A stretch of DNA of 64,000 nucleotides. It comes from Achaetomium macrosporum (Eukaryota > Ascomycota > Sordariomycetes > Sordariales > Chaetomiaceae). Positions 12,211 through 23,669 of the stretch are shown piece after piece. The stretch's first letter is position 1. Each line of letters opens with the position of its first letter. Both the position numbers and the translations under genes were made by a program. The stretch covers positions 78,405 to 142,404 of the forward strand of contig MU860048.1 of the NCBI GenBank assembly GCA_033296875.1, in the 5' to 3' direction. The notes beneath the pieces are model-generated. The model was not told the origin of the DNA, ran no database searches, and saw only the letters and a list, made by a program, of their open reading frames with translations.

Positions 12211-13966
12211 TCAAACTGTCGTCCCAAGGCAATCCTTCATGAGCCGCTGCCCGAGCTCGGCACACGGAGGCTCAAAAATATCGAGCCAAGGCATCTGCCG
12301 GACATCTGCCATGATGTCAACCCATGACACCGACCTCGGCTCTTCCATCTCGCTGGCTATCATCTCCATCGAGGTCGCGAGGTCTTCATCACTAGGTTCA
12401 CTGATGCTGCAGAGAACGAGGAGCCAAAGGCGGACCAGGCGTAAGTCGGGACTGTCCCAGACATGTTCCGCATCGGACTTGCTGGATAGCATCTTGAGCA
12501 ACGTTGAGATACGTGCTTCAGCAGTTCCGGGATAGGAGCGACACCTTCGCTTCACCTGTATGATCCAGATCATAGCGCCGATCCGAAGCGCTTTCGAAAT
12601 GATATCCCAACGCGTTATTGGCGAGGATCGTGAGGGTTGATCCAACAACTCGTGAGTGACTGGATTTATAAGGAAACCCATCTGCTCTTCATCATCCCAG
12701 ATGGCATTACCTTTGGTCGCCAGCTTGGATCGAACAAGGGCAGCGACCTCATTCAGATGACCTATACTGGACATGACGTTCATGAATTGCGTATTGTGTG
12801 TGTTTTCGTCGTTGATGAGGCTGAGTAACGAAGGGGGTAGCGTGTCTAGGCCTGAGGTACGGAGTACGCTGGCGCTGGGCATGGGAGCGGATAACGGGAA
12901 CAATGGTTTGGTGTCGTGGAGCAATGCTGCAGTGATGTCCACCCTAAGTGTTTTGTTAGTGTCTGTAACAAATTCCAAGTAATTGCATAGGTGATTGGTG
13001 TCGCCGAGCCATACCATGAAATCATGAGCATCAAGTCCTGGTTGGCCTCCAAGGTAGAGATGCCACCTCTTGCCGCAATCACCATCCCCATGCCCTTCAC
13101 ATGGATCATCGCCTGGTCAAAGTCCAGAGTGGTAAACTGATCTCATCAGCTTCTTCTCATTTTCTTTACGCGCCACGACCCCCAAGGTGGAGCTTACATT
13201 GTAGCAAACCAGCGCCAGTACCGCATGGAGTACACGATCAGACGTCGCGCTGCTTGTATCAGACCTGGACAGCGTGGACTCGACACACTGAATGGTTTCT
13301 AAAGAGCGTTCCAACGCCAGACATCGCAGCTCTCTGGCGGATCTGCGGTATAGTGGGATAAGGACGTTGGGGGAAGTGAAGATTTGCTGGTAGTGGTGAA
13401 GGAAGGCGGACTTTCGGAAGGCGAAGGGGAACCAGAAGGTGTTTGTCGAGTAAGCTGTATCCCAAGAAGTTAGCAGTGGTGGTGAGAAATAAAGGCGATG
13501 GAGGACTTAGGTAATTATCCTTACTAGAGCCCATTGCATTCCTTCCTGCAACAATGATCAAGGCGAATCCATAAGCTGAAAACGAATCCTCTCCCCACTC
13601 CTTCTCAAAGACGGATAATGCATGTAAGATGGTTGGCGTGGCAGGATACAGTGCAGTATATTGCGCAGCAGTCTCTGGTACGACCATATCTTTCACAGGA
13701 ACTTGAAAGTGGTCGACATCTCGACTCGTTGAATCCTCACCTTGGCTAGTGCCCGACACCGGCCCTGCCGTTTCTGCCAAGGACCATACGAAGGTGGCGA
13801 ATTGAGGTGCTTTCGATGGCTTTCTTCGGGACATGCCAATGTCGACCATGAGATGGCGACGGACTTTGGAGTCGAGCGACTTGCTGCGAGTGCGACGTCC
13901 AGTAGGAGGAATACGAGTATCGGCGGGCAAGAAGAGGAGGCGTCTCTTCATTGGGGGTCCCTCCAT
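12211..13966 (-). CDS. fungal-specific transcription factor domain protein
   Basis: Four exons: 13966-13525, 13454-13198, 13136-13015 and 12943-12211, with introns of 70, 61 and 71 nt all using GT-AG. They join in frame to about 517 residues. The N-terminus has RRTRSKSLDSKVRRHLMVDI, the short basic stretch typical of a large Pezizomycotina family annotated as fungal-specific transcription factors. The middle helical region follows: SYSTNTFWFPFAFRKSAFLH-like, then QAMIHVKGMGMVIAARGG and ISWVDITAALLHDTKPLFP after splicing. No Zn2Cys6 cluster is visible, so direct DNA binding is uncertain. Target genes unknown. It is convergent with the small gene on its left. Confidence 0.75.
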
Positions 13967-14757
13967 TGTCGATTGTTGTCAACGCGTAAGTAGCGGTAGA
14001 TTTAGAACAGATTCCTTGTGACGTCGGATTGATGGCATTTGTTGGACGACCGAATCCGTTGCTAGCATGTTAGCAAAGGCCGTACGAGGACTTGGCCCAG
14101 GAAACCCCGAAAAGCTTGGATAGTGGATGAAGGCTCGGCGGGCTTGTCCATACGATCAACCAAGGACGACCCTGTCGGCTTCTCCCAGGTATCCACAGAT
14201 GATTTCAAATCAACAGCGCAGAGATCTCCTACCCGTCACTAGCCACCAGCGCTGCTCCTACACTCTCTGTGGTTTCATAAGTCGCGTGACGATCCTTGCC
14301 ATTTCCGGTACACCATTTACCCTCTTCGGCGATTTGAGGCTACACCGTCGACATCGGACACGGATTAGACGGCGGTCCAGTCGTCTGCATTCCGATCCGG
14401 TTCTTGGTATTCCGATTGGCATAATGTGCAGTGGATGAAACGTGCAAAGGGAGTCCGTTTGCCTAAGCTACTTTGGTAATACCATGATCCTGTTGAGGCA
14501 ACGTCGAAACCGAGAGACTTTGCAATCGCTTCATTCCTAGGCCGAGGGCAGAATGGACTGTCACCCGAGTACGGTCCACAGGCCTGTTCAGCTTGCGAGC
14601 TGCTGATGAGAATGAATAAGGTACCCAATGCGTATAAATACCAGTCAAGATCCGCCATGAATAAGAAGTCAAAACGTGGAAAGCAGATTCATCCCGACTT
14701 GCGATCTCACCCATTAGCTTCCTCCTGCACGACTTGACTTACTCACCCTCGCCCACC
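13967..14757. other. intergenic region (divergent promoters)
   Basis: About 0.8 kb between the divergent transcription-factor and GST genes; it must hold both promoters. No exon recognised. Confidence 0.5.
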
Positions 14758-15805
14758 ATGAGCACAGAGAAACACAACATCACGCTCTACTGCGAGGGCA
14801 CCCCCAATCCTCTCAAGATCTCCATTGCCCTCGAGGAATTGGGCTTGAAGTACAACGTACGATCCGATCACCACTCCAGATCCCCCCTTGGACTCAAAAA
14901 GGAACAGAAATCACTGACACAGTTCTGCATGCAGGTTCGCCCCATCAAGCTCTTCGAACATGAGCAGAAGGAGCAGTGGTACCTCGACATCAACCCCAAC
15001 GGTCGCATCCCAGCCATTGTCGACACGGACGAGAACGGCCAGCAGCTCAAGATCTGGGAAAGCGGTGCCATCTTGCAGTATCTCGTGGACCGGTACGATG
15101 GGGACCACAGGATTTCGTATCCTCGCGGGACCAAAGAGCACTGGGAGATGACATGCTGGGTATGTACATTGGCGAAACTCCCCTGCCTCATTTTGGAGAA
15201 GGGCATTTCTAACAGGGACATTGATAGCTCTTTTGGCAGGTGAGCGGCCTCGGCCCTATGCAAGGCCAGGCCAACCACTTCAAGAGTATGTTCTAGCTGT
15301 GCTACGGCGATGGAAGGCGAAAAAAGGCGTTCACTGACCTGGGTGGAATCACACAGTGTCCTCTTTCGGCGACCACCCGTACGCCTTGAAGCGCTACGTC
15401 AACGAAACACGCCGGCTCTATCGCACCATGGACAAGGCACTCGCCAAGAATCCGTCCGGATACCTCGTCGGTGATCATCTCAGCATCGCCGACATTGCTA
15501 TTTGGCCGTGGACTACCGCGTATAGTACGTCTCCCCCCCCCCCCACCAAACAAAAAGGAAAGACTTGAGGGACTAACTCAAGGCCCGCTGCAGAGTACAG
15601 TGGTCTGTCCCAGATCGACGAGTTCCCTCACGTCAAGGAGTGGATGTACAGACTGCTCGCTCGTCCTGGGTTCGAGAAGGGTCGCAACGTGCCGAATCCT
15701 CATATTTACCTTCAGCTCAACGAGTTGCCGGATGAAGAACTGAAGAAGATTGGGAGGGAGAGGTCGGGTTGGATTCAGGAGGCTATGAAGCGTGACGCTG
15801 AATGA
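14758..15805 (+). CDS. glutathione S-transferase, Ure2-like
   Basis: Five exons: 14758-14856, 14935-15159, 15228-15285, 15357-15524 and 15594-15805, total 253 residues. Splicing restores family signatures: ITLYCEGTPNPLKISIALEE (thioredoxin-fold start), LDINPNGRIPAIVD (cis-Pro loop), WESGAILQYLVDRYD (glutathione-contacting ES pair), LFWQVSGLGPMQGQANHF and YLVGDHLSIADIAIWPW in the all-helical C-terminal domain. Cytosolic Ure2-like GSTs conjugate glutathione to electrophiles or reduce peroxides; the prion-forming Asn-rich N-terminus of yeast Ure2 is absent. Intron 4 contains a C-rich run (15531-15544). A typical intact member. Confidence 0.92.
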
Positions 15806-16162
15806 TCTCGGGGCTGTCTCCTGTACTGGACGGTCGCGTAAGCCGTGGCTTGTTGTATGCTAGTGGCTTGACTCAAGCTCGATAGGGCTGCCTGGTTGGG
15901 CAGTGTAAGAAGATCGTCAGCACTAACGTAACAGATCGCGGTGTATATCGCACCCGTAGTATTAGGCACCCCGCGAATCCCACGCGGTCATATTTTAGAG
16001 AACGTTATTTCCGTTCTGACGTATTTCCATCCTTCCCGGCTCCCGCTTTCCCTTTCAAAGTTATCAGAATCATCCATCTCTCTACAACACCCGAATCGTG
16101 CCTTCGTCCCTCACTCCCTCACTCCCAGCTTAACTGCTGGGCAGTCTCACTCTGAAATTATC
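15806..16162. other. intergenic region
   Basis: About 360 bp; nothing recognised. Confidence 0.5.
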
Positions 16163-18328
16163 ATGGCCAACAGCGAGCACGCACGCATAGCTCAATGGCA
16201 GGGCAGCCTGCTGCCAAACATGGTGGACCGGCTGGCCGGGGACTCGCCGCATGCCATGTACGGAGATTGGCCGGTGCTGCCGACGTCGTATGAGGCCGGA
16301 TTCCGGTCCATCACGTACGCCGAGCTGGCCAACGTTGTTAACGGTCTTGCCTGGTGGCTCATCGAGCAGCTCGGTCAGCCCAGCCAGACGGGCGAGGTGC
16401 TCGCCTTTATGGGCCCAAACGACGTGCGGCTCACAGCGCTGATCCTCGCTGCTGTCAAGACGGGCTATGCGATCTTCTTCACATCGCCCCGCAACAGCAC
16501 CGCGGCGCATCAGTCGCTGTTTGAGCGTCTGCAGTGTCACGTTTGCTGACTACGGACCCGGTGCCGGCGCCCGCCGTGCCCGTGCTTGAAACCGTCAAGC
16601 CACGCAAACTGACCATACCAGCCGCCGACGAGCTGCTAAACAAGAACTATCCTCACTATGATTATGACAAGCCGTTTGAGGAGGCCCGATGGGATCCGGT
16701 CTTCATCATGTAAGCGTCTCCCTGTTGCTACTGGGTAACAGACAGCGCTTTTCGTTACGAGGTCTGACCCAAGCCAGACACACATCGGGGTCAACCGGCA
16801 TCCCAAAGCCCCTGATCTGGACCCAGGAGTCGATAATACGCCAGCTAAACGTCAGCGCCCTTGCTGCCCCGGAAGGAGTATCGTCCTTGCACAAGCTGAA
16901 CCTTGGCAAACGCGTCTTGAGCACGCTGCCGTCCTTTCATGGAGCCGGATTGGGCCAGTACTTGTTCTTTGCCATTGCGTTTGGGAACGTTATCATTTCG
17001 CCCGCCACCGCCACCATAGCGACCGCACATGGGTTGTCGAGGCGCTGAAGCAATCACCGGCAGGCATCGCCCTGCTAGCCCCGTCCATCGTAGCGGAGTT
17101 GGCTCAGAATCCTGGCCTTCTCGAGTACTGCGCCGAGCACCTCGAGCTGATCATCTACATTGGGGGTGATCTACCCCAAGCCCTCGGTGACCGCGTCGCC
17201 GCCAAAGTGCCGCTGCGCTGCCAGTGAGGCGCCTCCGAGCTTGGCATCCCCGACCAGCTGCTGCCGGCCGAGCTCTCGGGATCCTCTGACTGGCACTATG
17301 TCAGCTTCGCTCCGCGGGCCGGCATTGTCTTCGAGGAAGACGCCGATGGGCTTCACGAGCTCGTCGTGCGGCGGGACGAGGCGCTGGCTGAGATGCAACT
17401 CCCCTTCAGCATCCGGGGGCTGGACCAGCTGGAGAAGGAGTGTCGGACCCGGGATCTGTTCGAGCCGCACCCGACGGTGGCTGACGCATGGTGCTGGAAG
17501 GCTCGGGCCGACGATGTCATTGTCTTCCTCAACGGCGAGAAAACCAACCCTGTCTCGATGGAGCATTACATTGTGGCCCACGCTCGTGAGCTGAGCGGTG
17601 CACTGGTCCTGGGCGCCCAGAGATTCCAAGCGGCCCTGCTTATCGAGCCTGCGGGCATGGATCATCCGCTGTCGACAGCCGAGCAGGCCGCCTTGATCGA
17701 TCGCATCTGGCCCATCGTCGAGGAAGCCAACAGCGCAGCCCCTGCGCATGCCCGCGTCGAGAAGTCGCTGGTTCTGGTGACGACACCGGATCGTCCCCTC
17801 ATCCGCACGCCCAAGGGCACAATCCAACGGGCGGCCAGCATCGCGCAATATTCCGACGATATCGACCGCTTGTATGTTGATGCCGATGTGATCTTGGACG
17901 ATGACACAACCGGGGTAGCGTTGGATCCTACCGACACAAACGCCGTGAAGCAGTTCATCCGCGAGAGTGTCGGTGTCATCACCGGCCGGCACGACGTCAA
18001 TGATTCGGCCAACTTCTTCGAGTGCGGCATGGACTCGCTGCAGGTGCTTCAGCTCACGCGTGCCCTGCGCCGTGGCCTGTACCGATCCGACCTCGGCATC
18101 TCGACGGTTTACCAGAATCCCACCAGGTGGGTGTGGAATCTTCCGGGACCCGAGGGACAATACGACGTCTTTGAAGATGATTTGGGCCAAAATGAGATAG
18201 TTTTGCTTAACAGATGGGTCGATTCGGAGTTGGAGGCATTGGAAGACAAGTCTAAGCCCAATGATCCTGAGCCAGGAACGTCGATTCCCAAGGTCAAAGA
18301 ATGGCTATGGGACCGGCTCAATGCTTGA
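16163..18328 (+). pseudogene. NRPS-like adenylation-thiolation protein, decayed
   Basis: Relic of an adenylate-forming enzyme of the NRPS-like (A-T, originally perhaps A-T-reductase) type. The start is MANSEHARIAQWQ. The core A-domain motif HTSGSTGIPKPL is rebuilt by an intron at 16710-16777. The carrier-domain motif NFFECGMDSLQVLQL, with the phosphopantetheine serine, is near 18015. Three lesions break it: one base missing near 16541 (after ERLQCHV), one missing near 17030 (before VVEALKQSPAG), and an in-frame TGA at 17225 inside RCQ-stop-GASELG. The protein frame ends at 18328 without any thioester reductase or thioesterase domain, and none is visible downstream. The frame after each lesion remains strongly protein-like, so decay is recent or partly assembly error. 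No tailoring genes lie next to it. Confidence 0.8.
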
Positions 18329-18900
18329 CTATGTTACCCTTGTATGGCTTGAGGACCCGCGTACGTGGGGAGGAAACTGACAGCTATAATGCGAGGCTAT
18401 TCGAATGAAGAGAGGAGCCAACATGTGACCCAATTTTAGGTTGGTTTGGTGTAAAGGTTGAAGTTCTGAGGGGCCAGTCGGTACCCGGCAAAATGCCGTA
18501 AATACCGGGTAGTCACCCGTGCCTTCCTTCAATAGTCTCGGAGTAGCCACAGCACTGCTATAGTCAGTATCAAGCATAGATAGGTACGCCTAGCGCCTGA
18601 AAGCAACCCCCCCTAGCGTACGATAGGTTGGTACATCCGCTACACCGGCCGGAGCCCCTGCAGCGCCGGGCCACTCCTGAAGGAGGAAACTCTCAAAGTC
18701 GACGGGAGATTCGGAAAAGGAACCGGTCTGTAACTCGCTCCCGGAACCTGTCGCACTTGAGCGGTCGAACCACTAGGTTTTATACACAGGCATACTCGCA
18801 GCTCAACTCATAATGCCTGTCTGCGTTAATAGCGCCGCGCAGACTTCAGCTACTTGACCGCCCGGTCCCAGAGAGTGAAAGGATCATCGCGGTTAGCTAT
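18329..18900. other. intergenic region
   Basis: 3' flanks of convergent genes; I looked for a reductase domain remnant of the NRPS-like gene and saw none. Confidence 0.5.
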
Positions 18901-19668
18901 TTATAGCTCATGGATGTCAAGCGGGAGGCCAGCGGGTGCCTCTTCCTCGTGACTTTCCAAGTCTTCTCCTCGACTACCATTAGAGAACACGGGCGTGAGG
19001 TAACACGCCATCAGCTTGGTGTCCGGTGGCAAGAGGTTATCGTCCAGCAGGCTCCCCGAAGCAGCCAAGATATCCTCGCGCAAAGCCAGCAGCCAGGGAC
19101 GCACCGCAGGCACAAAATCGTGGACCGTCAGGAACTCTCCCTTCGCCTCCACCACCAACGTGGCATTTTTATTAAGCGGCTGATCTGTTTCACAGCACCT
19201 CAGCAAGTGCTCGCGTCCGGGGAAATCGTCACACTCTGGCCTCTGGCCGGGGAGTGTCCCATAGCGGACCACATCCTCATCGGGCTCCCAATCTTCTTCC
19301 CATCTACAGTCGTCCCAATGCTCATTGTGCATGACGAATAATTCATCCTCCCAATGGTTCACGACGTCGACGCTCACAGCGGCGGATGAGATTTTGGATC
19401 CGGTAAGCGGCGCCTGCGATACTGAATGCAATTCCGAGGTATCGGCTCCGGACACCCCGAGAATGTAGGGCTCAAGGGGAGCGTCCGGATCGTAGAAAGG
19501 TTCGGGCATGACCCAGACCGAAGTGCTTAAGGGGCCGCTGAGAGCCCAGTATAGAGGCTTGGCGTCCGCGGTAAGGGGAATGAACCGGTTGTTGTTTATT
19601 GAATCGGGGTTGTCCTGTGCAGGGTGGGGGCTTCGCACACTCCTACTTCCAGAGCCTGAGCTGCCCAT
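18901..19668 (-). CDS. hypothetical acidic protein
   Basis: Single-exon frame of 255 residues starting MGSSGSGSRSVRSP. The sequence has protein-like composition and a very acidic middle (WEDELFVMHNEHWDDCRWEEDWEPDED) and C-terminus (LESHEEEAPAG). No signal peptide, membrane segment or known motif is visible. Its length, ATG start and codon use support a real gene; function unknown. Confidence 0.6.
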   Translation of the reverse strand: MGSSGSGSRSVRSPHPAQDNPDSINNNRFIPLTADAKPLYWALSGPLSTSVWVMPEPFYDPDAPLEPYILGVSGADTSELHSVSQAPLTGSKISSAAVSVDVVNHWEDELFVMHNEHWDDCRWEEDWEPDEDVVRYGTLPGQRPECDDFPGREHLLRCCETDQPLNKNATLVVEAKGEFLTVHDFVPAVRPWLLALREDILAASGSLLDDNLLPPDTKLMACYLTPVFSNGSRGEDLESHEEEAPAGLPLDIHEL

Positions 19669-20321
19669 GTCGACGATAGATGATGGCGATGATCCGTGAC
19701 CTTTGTGAGGTGAAGAAGGAGAAGAATGATTCCCGATGGCCCAGCCGCCCTGCTGTTACACCTCTCGGAGTGACTCTTCCGGAAATGAGGGGTGACCGCT
19801 CTATAATTAGGCAACTGGGCAAAATATGACTGGCACTCTACATCCCACCATACCAGATGCATCAGTGGTTGCCTTCAACAACTATATCCCGCACAGATCA
19901 CGAATATCATTCAGGTTGTCTTCCACTATGCCTCCATATAACCTCTATGGGAATCGTCATTCACAACATGGGACGTATGTCTGGGTTCGCTATCTCCCTG
20001 GTGGCCAGAACCGGTCAACGGAAGTTAGAAAGACCGGAGGTTGTTCCGCTTTTCCAGCTCGCCACATCGCGGACAGACTCGGCTGATATATAAGAACAAA
20101 ACAGGCCTGGCAATTACAGCCTCCCCAAAGTACGTGAAGTGTGCACCAACTGAACGCAACCATGCTAAGGGGTATTCATAGTGCCTAGTGCCTAACCTCA
20201 GCCGCGATTCCCTTCCGGCACACCTGTCCGTGAGTGGTATCATACATACACATCCGATAGTAATGAGACAATCGCAGGTTTCCTTTCCTTGTTGTCCCCC
20301 TCCCACCTTTATTTGGATCCC
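19669..20321. other. intergenic region
   Basis: 5' flank of the acidic protein and 3' flank of the Prp24-like gene; nothing else recognised. Confidence 0.5.
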
Positions 20322-23300
20322 CTAATCCGTCCTGCTCCCATTGCCCTCCTGATTATTCTTCTTCTCCTCCCCATCCTGGTCAGCAGCAGCAACAGAAGCA
20401 TCTGCATCAGGAGTAGCGTTACTCCCACCGCCCAGGAACATCTTTTTAAAATCGGCATTGCTCTTCCCCTTCCCCTCCGTTCCAGCCCCATTGGGGGTAG
20501 TAGCAGCCGTAGTAGCAGCCTCATCAGACTTCCTCACAAACCCCAGGAGTTTCTTCGGCCCTGTCCTCGCGCCACCGCCCGGCCGTCTGATCAGCAAGGG
20601 CGGAGGCGGCATCAGCTCAGCCGCACTCGCACCAGACTTATTACCCACAGGTCCCGAGGTCTTCTTGCCATCAGTCACCGCGGGTCCAGAGGGGCCTGGT
20701 TTATCGATGCGATCAACCCTCTTCTCCCCCTTCGCTTTGAACAGCTCAGCCACCGTGCCGGTCCGTAACTTCCTCTTCCCCAGCCCGCCGCCGACCTCCA
20801 CCTCCACCCCGTCGATCGCCAGCGCCGCCTTGCCCGCGGCAGTAGCGTTGGGAAACTCGAGCACGGCTCCGCCGTGGGTGGGGTGCAGCACCAGCTTCAC
20901 GATGTCCTTGTCCACGCCGGCCGACGAGGCGAGGGCGCTCCGCAACCGGGCGTCGTTCATCGTGTCGGGCACGTTCAGCACGGCAATGGTGCGGGCGGCA
21001 ATCTCGGCGCGCGTGGGCCCCGAGCTGGAAGCGGACTCCGAAGGTGCCGGGGATGACCCGGTCTCGGAGGGCGTGGTGACGCCGCCGTCAGCGGTTCGGA
21101 TGGTGGCGGTGACTTTGTGCGACGGGGGGCGTGAGAGCTCGACCTTGATCGGGTGGTTGCCGAAGATGAGCTTGTCGAGGGTCCGGATGGCTTCCTTGGC
21201 CTCGTCCTTGGTCTCCATCACGACAAAAGCCGTGCCGTGGGACACGCCAGCCATGTTGCGAGGCACCCGGACACTCACGACACGGCCGGCTTTGGCGAAG
21301 AGACCCCGGACGTCATCCTCGGAGGTACCGCGCGGCAGGTTGAGCACGTGGAGCTCGCGCTCCTCGGCTTGCGCGCCGTGGCGCTGCTGACGGGCCATCG
21401 GGTCGGAAAACTTAGCTTGAAGCTTGTACTTGCCGGACTCGAGCGGCTTACCGTCGAGCTTGGTGGCGGCGGCGGCGGCGGTGCGGTCGCGGAAGGTCAC
21501 ATAGCAGAAGCGGCGCTTGGTGTTGTACTTGAGGCTGGGGAAGCGGATGCTGTAAATCTCGCCGCAGCTCTTGAAGAGGTCCCGGAGATACTGCTCATCC
21601 GCTTCGGGCGGGTAGTTCGTGACAAAGAGGGTGCAGTCGGTGGCGGCAGTCACCTGGACGACATGATCGCCGAAGTACTTGCCGTCGCGCAGCAGCGCAG
21701 ATCTGGCGTCATCTGGCGTGCGAAACTCGACCAAGGCGATCGCCGCATCGTCCCGCTTCTGCAAGTCGATGTTGTTGATGTGCCCGTATTCGCGGAAGAA
21801 CTGTTTCAGCTTCGTCTGTGTCGCATCTTTGGGCAGGTTGGTGACCCACACCGACGTGTTCTCCCTGTCCCGCTTCAACTCCTCACCGTGCGTCTCACTC
21901 TTGGCACGCTTGCTGGTCCCGCTTTCGTCTTCGCCCGGCGTGTCCGACCGCTTCCGCTTGGACCCGGGCGAAGAGGTCGCATCGGCAGCGTCCGTCATGG
22001 GCTGGTCCACCACGTTTGCCGCCTGTGCCGCCTGCTGATGAGCGTGCTGGGCAGCAACCTGCGCAGCCTGGGCCGCTTCACGCTCACGGCGCTTAGCCAC
22101 GCCCTTGCGTGTTTTGTAGATGGTATCCTGTGCCTCCCGCAACGTCTCCGCCAGCTCATAGTCGTTGCAGTGCTTGAGGTAGACCTCCATGAGGCGCTCC
22201 GGCCAATCCACGGTGCGGACCTTGAGCGCGCGCGTGAACACCTGCGTAGCAAGTGAGGGCACACGCAAGCCCTGGGCGAGGGTTGCCGGAGTCGGACTTC
22301 GCGTCTTGCTTCTTGCCGCGGCGAAGACCATCATCTCCCACAAGTACCAGTTGAGCCAGAAGTCGTAGCTGTTCGCGTGCAGCTCGACCCGGGATAACTG
22401 TTCCCACACGGCGCGCGCACCCTCGATGTCGTCCTTTTTCTCCGTCAGAAACTGGATCAAAATCTTCTCGAGCCGATAGTCGGGGTCACCCTGGTATGCC
22501 TCGCCGTACTTGCGCTTGCCCCAATGCTTAACATCCTCCAGCGCAGACGGCAGGCCGACTTCGGCCACATCCACAGCCTCCTCGGTCGCGTTTGGGTTCA
22601 TAGCCGAGCGCTTCAGGTAGCCGCACCAGGCAGAGTACATGTCGAGGACGCTTGCCATGCCGTTCCTGTCCAGCTGCGCGCTGTCGGTGGCGGCATGCTT
22701 GATGCGCTCGATGTCGGTGAACGACAGGCCGGCCTCTTCGGCCGTGAGGATGTACCGCGCCCAGATGGGACCGGACCACGGGATGTGGCGCACGGCGCGC
22801 TGGAGAGTATCGAGCATGTTGGGGACCAAGCGGGCGGGAATAACGGAGCGCCCGGCCTTGATATCTGTGTGGGTGGTGGAGATCAGCACGATGAAATTGA
22901 GCCAGGTGTCCTCGTCAGAGGCCAGGACTCCGGTTAGAGCGCGCGAGAACAGGCCGAGGCAGATCTGAAAATTGACTATGACGTCTCTCGCGTCCTTCTT
23001 AGACTTGATGAGGCGGATCTCAAAGTCAAGATACTCGGACATGATAGCGCGCAGCGCGGCGGTATCGCCCGACTTGGTCGCGAAGGCGAGCTTCGTCTCC
23101 CACGGATCGCGCAGGTCGTAGAGCCGTCTCGCATCGCGGGCGTTCCTCGTCACCTGCTGCATCTCGCTCTCGTAAGCATGCCGGTTGTATTCGGAGAGGA
23201 AGCTCGAGAACATCTGCGAGGTGGCCTCCCAGGTCGCGTGGGGGACGGCGAGCCGGTTCTTGAAGAGGTGCGTGATCCTGCGCACGCCGGCCTCGGTTGC

Positions 23301-23669
23301 GGTGCGCCGCAGCAGCTCCATCTCGAGGGACACCCAACGGTTCCAGAGCTCATGGCTGTCGGAGAGGCGGTACTGCACAGCCTCGTAGCCTGTCTGCCAG
23401 AGATTGAGGGCGGCATCGAGCGTGAAGGTGTCGCGGCCGACGTGCTGCTCTTCGTGGGGCCAGCCGGCGTCGCTGCCAGGCTGGCAGTCAGTGTAGAGCG
23501 ACCAGAAGTATTCGCAATAGGCCATCCAGACCTTGAGGCTGCCAGGCTCAGCGAGCGTCGCGTGTCGGAAGGTTTCGACGACGCGCACGCGGGCCTCGAG
23601 ATCGGTAGCCTCGCGGAGTTGGTGGTCGACATACTCGACCCAGTTGTCCTCCCCCACCGGGTTCGCCAT
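20322..23669 (-). CDS. PRP24: U4/U6 snRNP assembly factor, SART3/Prp24-like
   Basis: A single-exon gene of 1115 residues. I chose the ATG at 23669 (MANPVGEDNWVEYVDHQLRE) because the 61 in-frame residues upstream lack conservation-like composition. Residues 1-550 are helical HAT repeats (patterns such as LWNRWVSLEMELLRR and YDFWLNWYLWEMMVF). They are followed by four RRMs starting near 600 (VWVTNLPKDA), 679 (LFVTNYPPEA), 771 (LHVLNLPRGT) and 893 (IAVLNVPDTM). The C-terminus carries LLGFVRK and SNADFKKMFLGG, the motif by which Prp24 binds the Lsm2-8 ring. Known role: nuclear, anneals U4 and U6 snRNAs during spliceosome recycling. HAT repeats plus RRMs match human SART3, so it is the ancestral architecture rather than the HAT-less yeast form. 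Confidence 0.93.
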   Translation of the reverse strand: MANPVGEDNWVEYVDHQLREATDLEARVRVVETFRHATLAEPGSLKVWMAYCEYFWSLYTDCQPGSDAGWPHEEQHVGRDTFTLDAALNLWQTGYEAVQYRLSDSHELWNRWVSLEMELLRRTATEAGVRRITHLFKNRLAVPHATWEATSQMFSSFLSEYNRHAYESEMQQVTRNARDARRLYDLRDPWETKLAFATKSGDTAALRAIMSEYLDFEIRLIKSKKDARDVIVNFQICLGLFSRALTGVLASDEDTWLNFIVLISTTHTDIKAGRSVIPARLVPNMLDTLQRAVRHIPWSGPIWARYILTAEEAGLSFTDIERIKHAATDSAQLDRNGMASVLDMYSAWCGYLKRSAMNPNATEEAVDVAEVGLPSALEDVKHWGKRKYGEAYQGDPDYRLEKILIQFLTEKKDDIEGARAVWEQLSRVELHANSYDFWLNWYLWEMMVFAAARSKTRSPTPATLAQGLRVPSLATQVFTRALKVRTVDWPERLMEVYLKHCNDYELAETLREAQDTIYKTRKGVAKRREREAAQAAQVAAQHAHQQAAQAANVVDQPMTDAADATSSPGSKRKRSDTPGEDESGTSKRAKSETHGEELKRDRENTSVWVTNLPKDATQTKLKQFFREYGHINNIDLQKRDDAAIALVEFRTPDDARSALLRDGKYFGDHVVQVTAATDCTLFVTNYPPEADEQYLRDLFKSCGEIYSIRFPSLKYNTKRRFCYVTFRDRTAAAAATKLDGKPLESGKYKLQAKFSDPMARQQRHGAQAEERELHVLNLPRGTSEDDVRGLFAKAGRVVSVRVPRNMAGVSHGTAFVVMETKDEAKEAIRTLDKLIFGNHPIKVELSRPPSHKVTATIRTADGGVTTPSETGSSPAPSESASSSGPTRAEIAARTIAVLNVPDTMNDARLRSALASSAGVDKDIVKLVLHPTHGGAVLEFPNATAAGKAALAIDGVEVEVGGGLGKRKLRTGTVAELFKAKGEKRVDRIDKPGPSGPAVTDGKKTSGPVGNKSGASAAELMPPPPLLIRRPGGGARTGPKKLLGFVRKSDEAATTAATTPNGAGTEGKGKSNADFKKMFLGGGSNATPDADASVAAADQDGEEKKNNQEGNGSRTD

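Noticed and set aside
17171..18190. 339-codon antisense frame in the NRPS-like pseudogene
   Set aside because: The sense frame has clear A- and T-domain motifs; the antisense frame has none.
21153..22256. 367-codon open frame antisense to the Prp24-like gene
   Set aside because: Shadow of the well-supported RRM-coding strand; Ala/Gly/Leu-rich without motifs.
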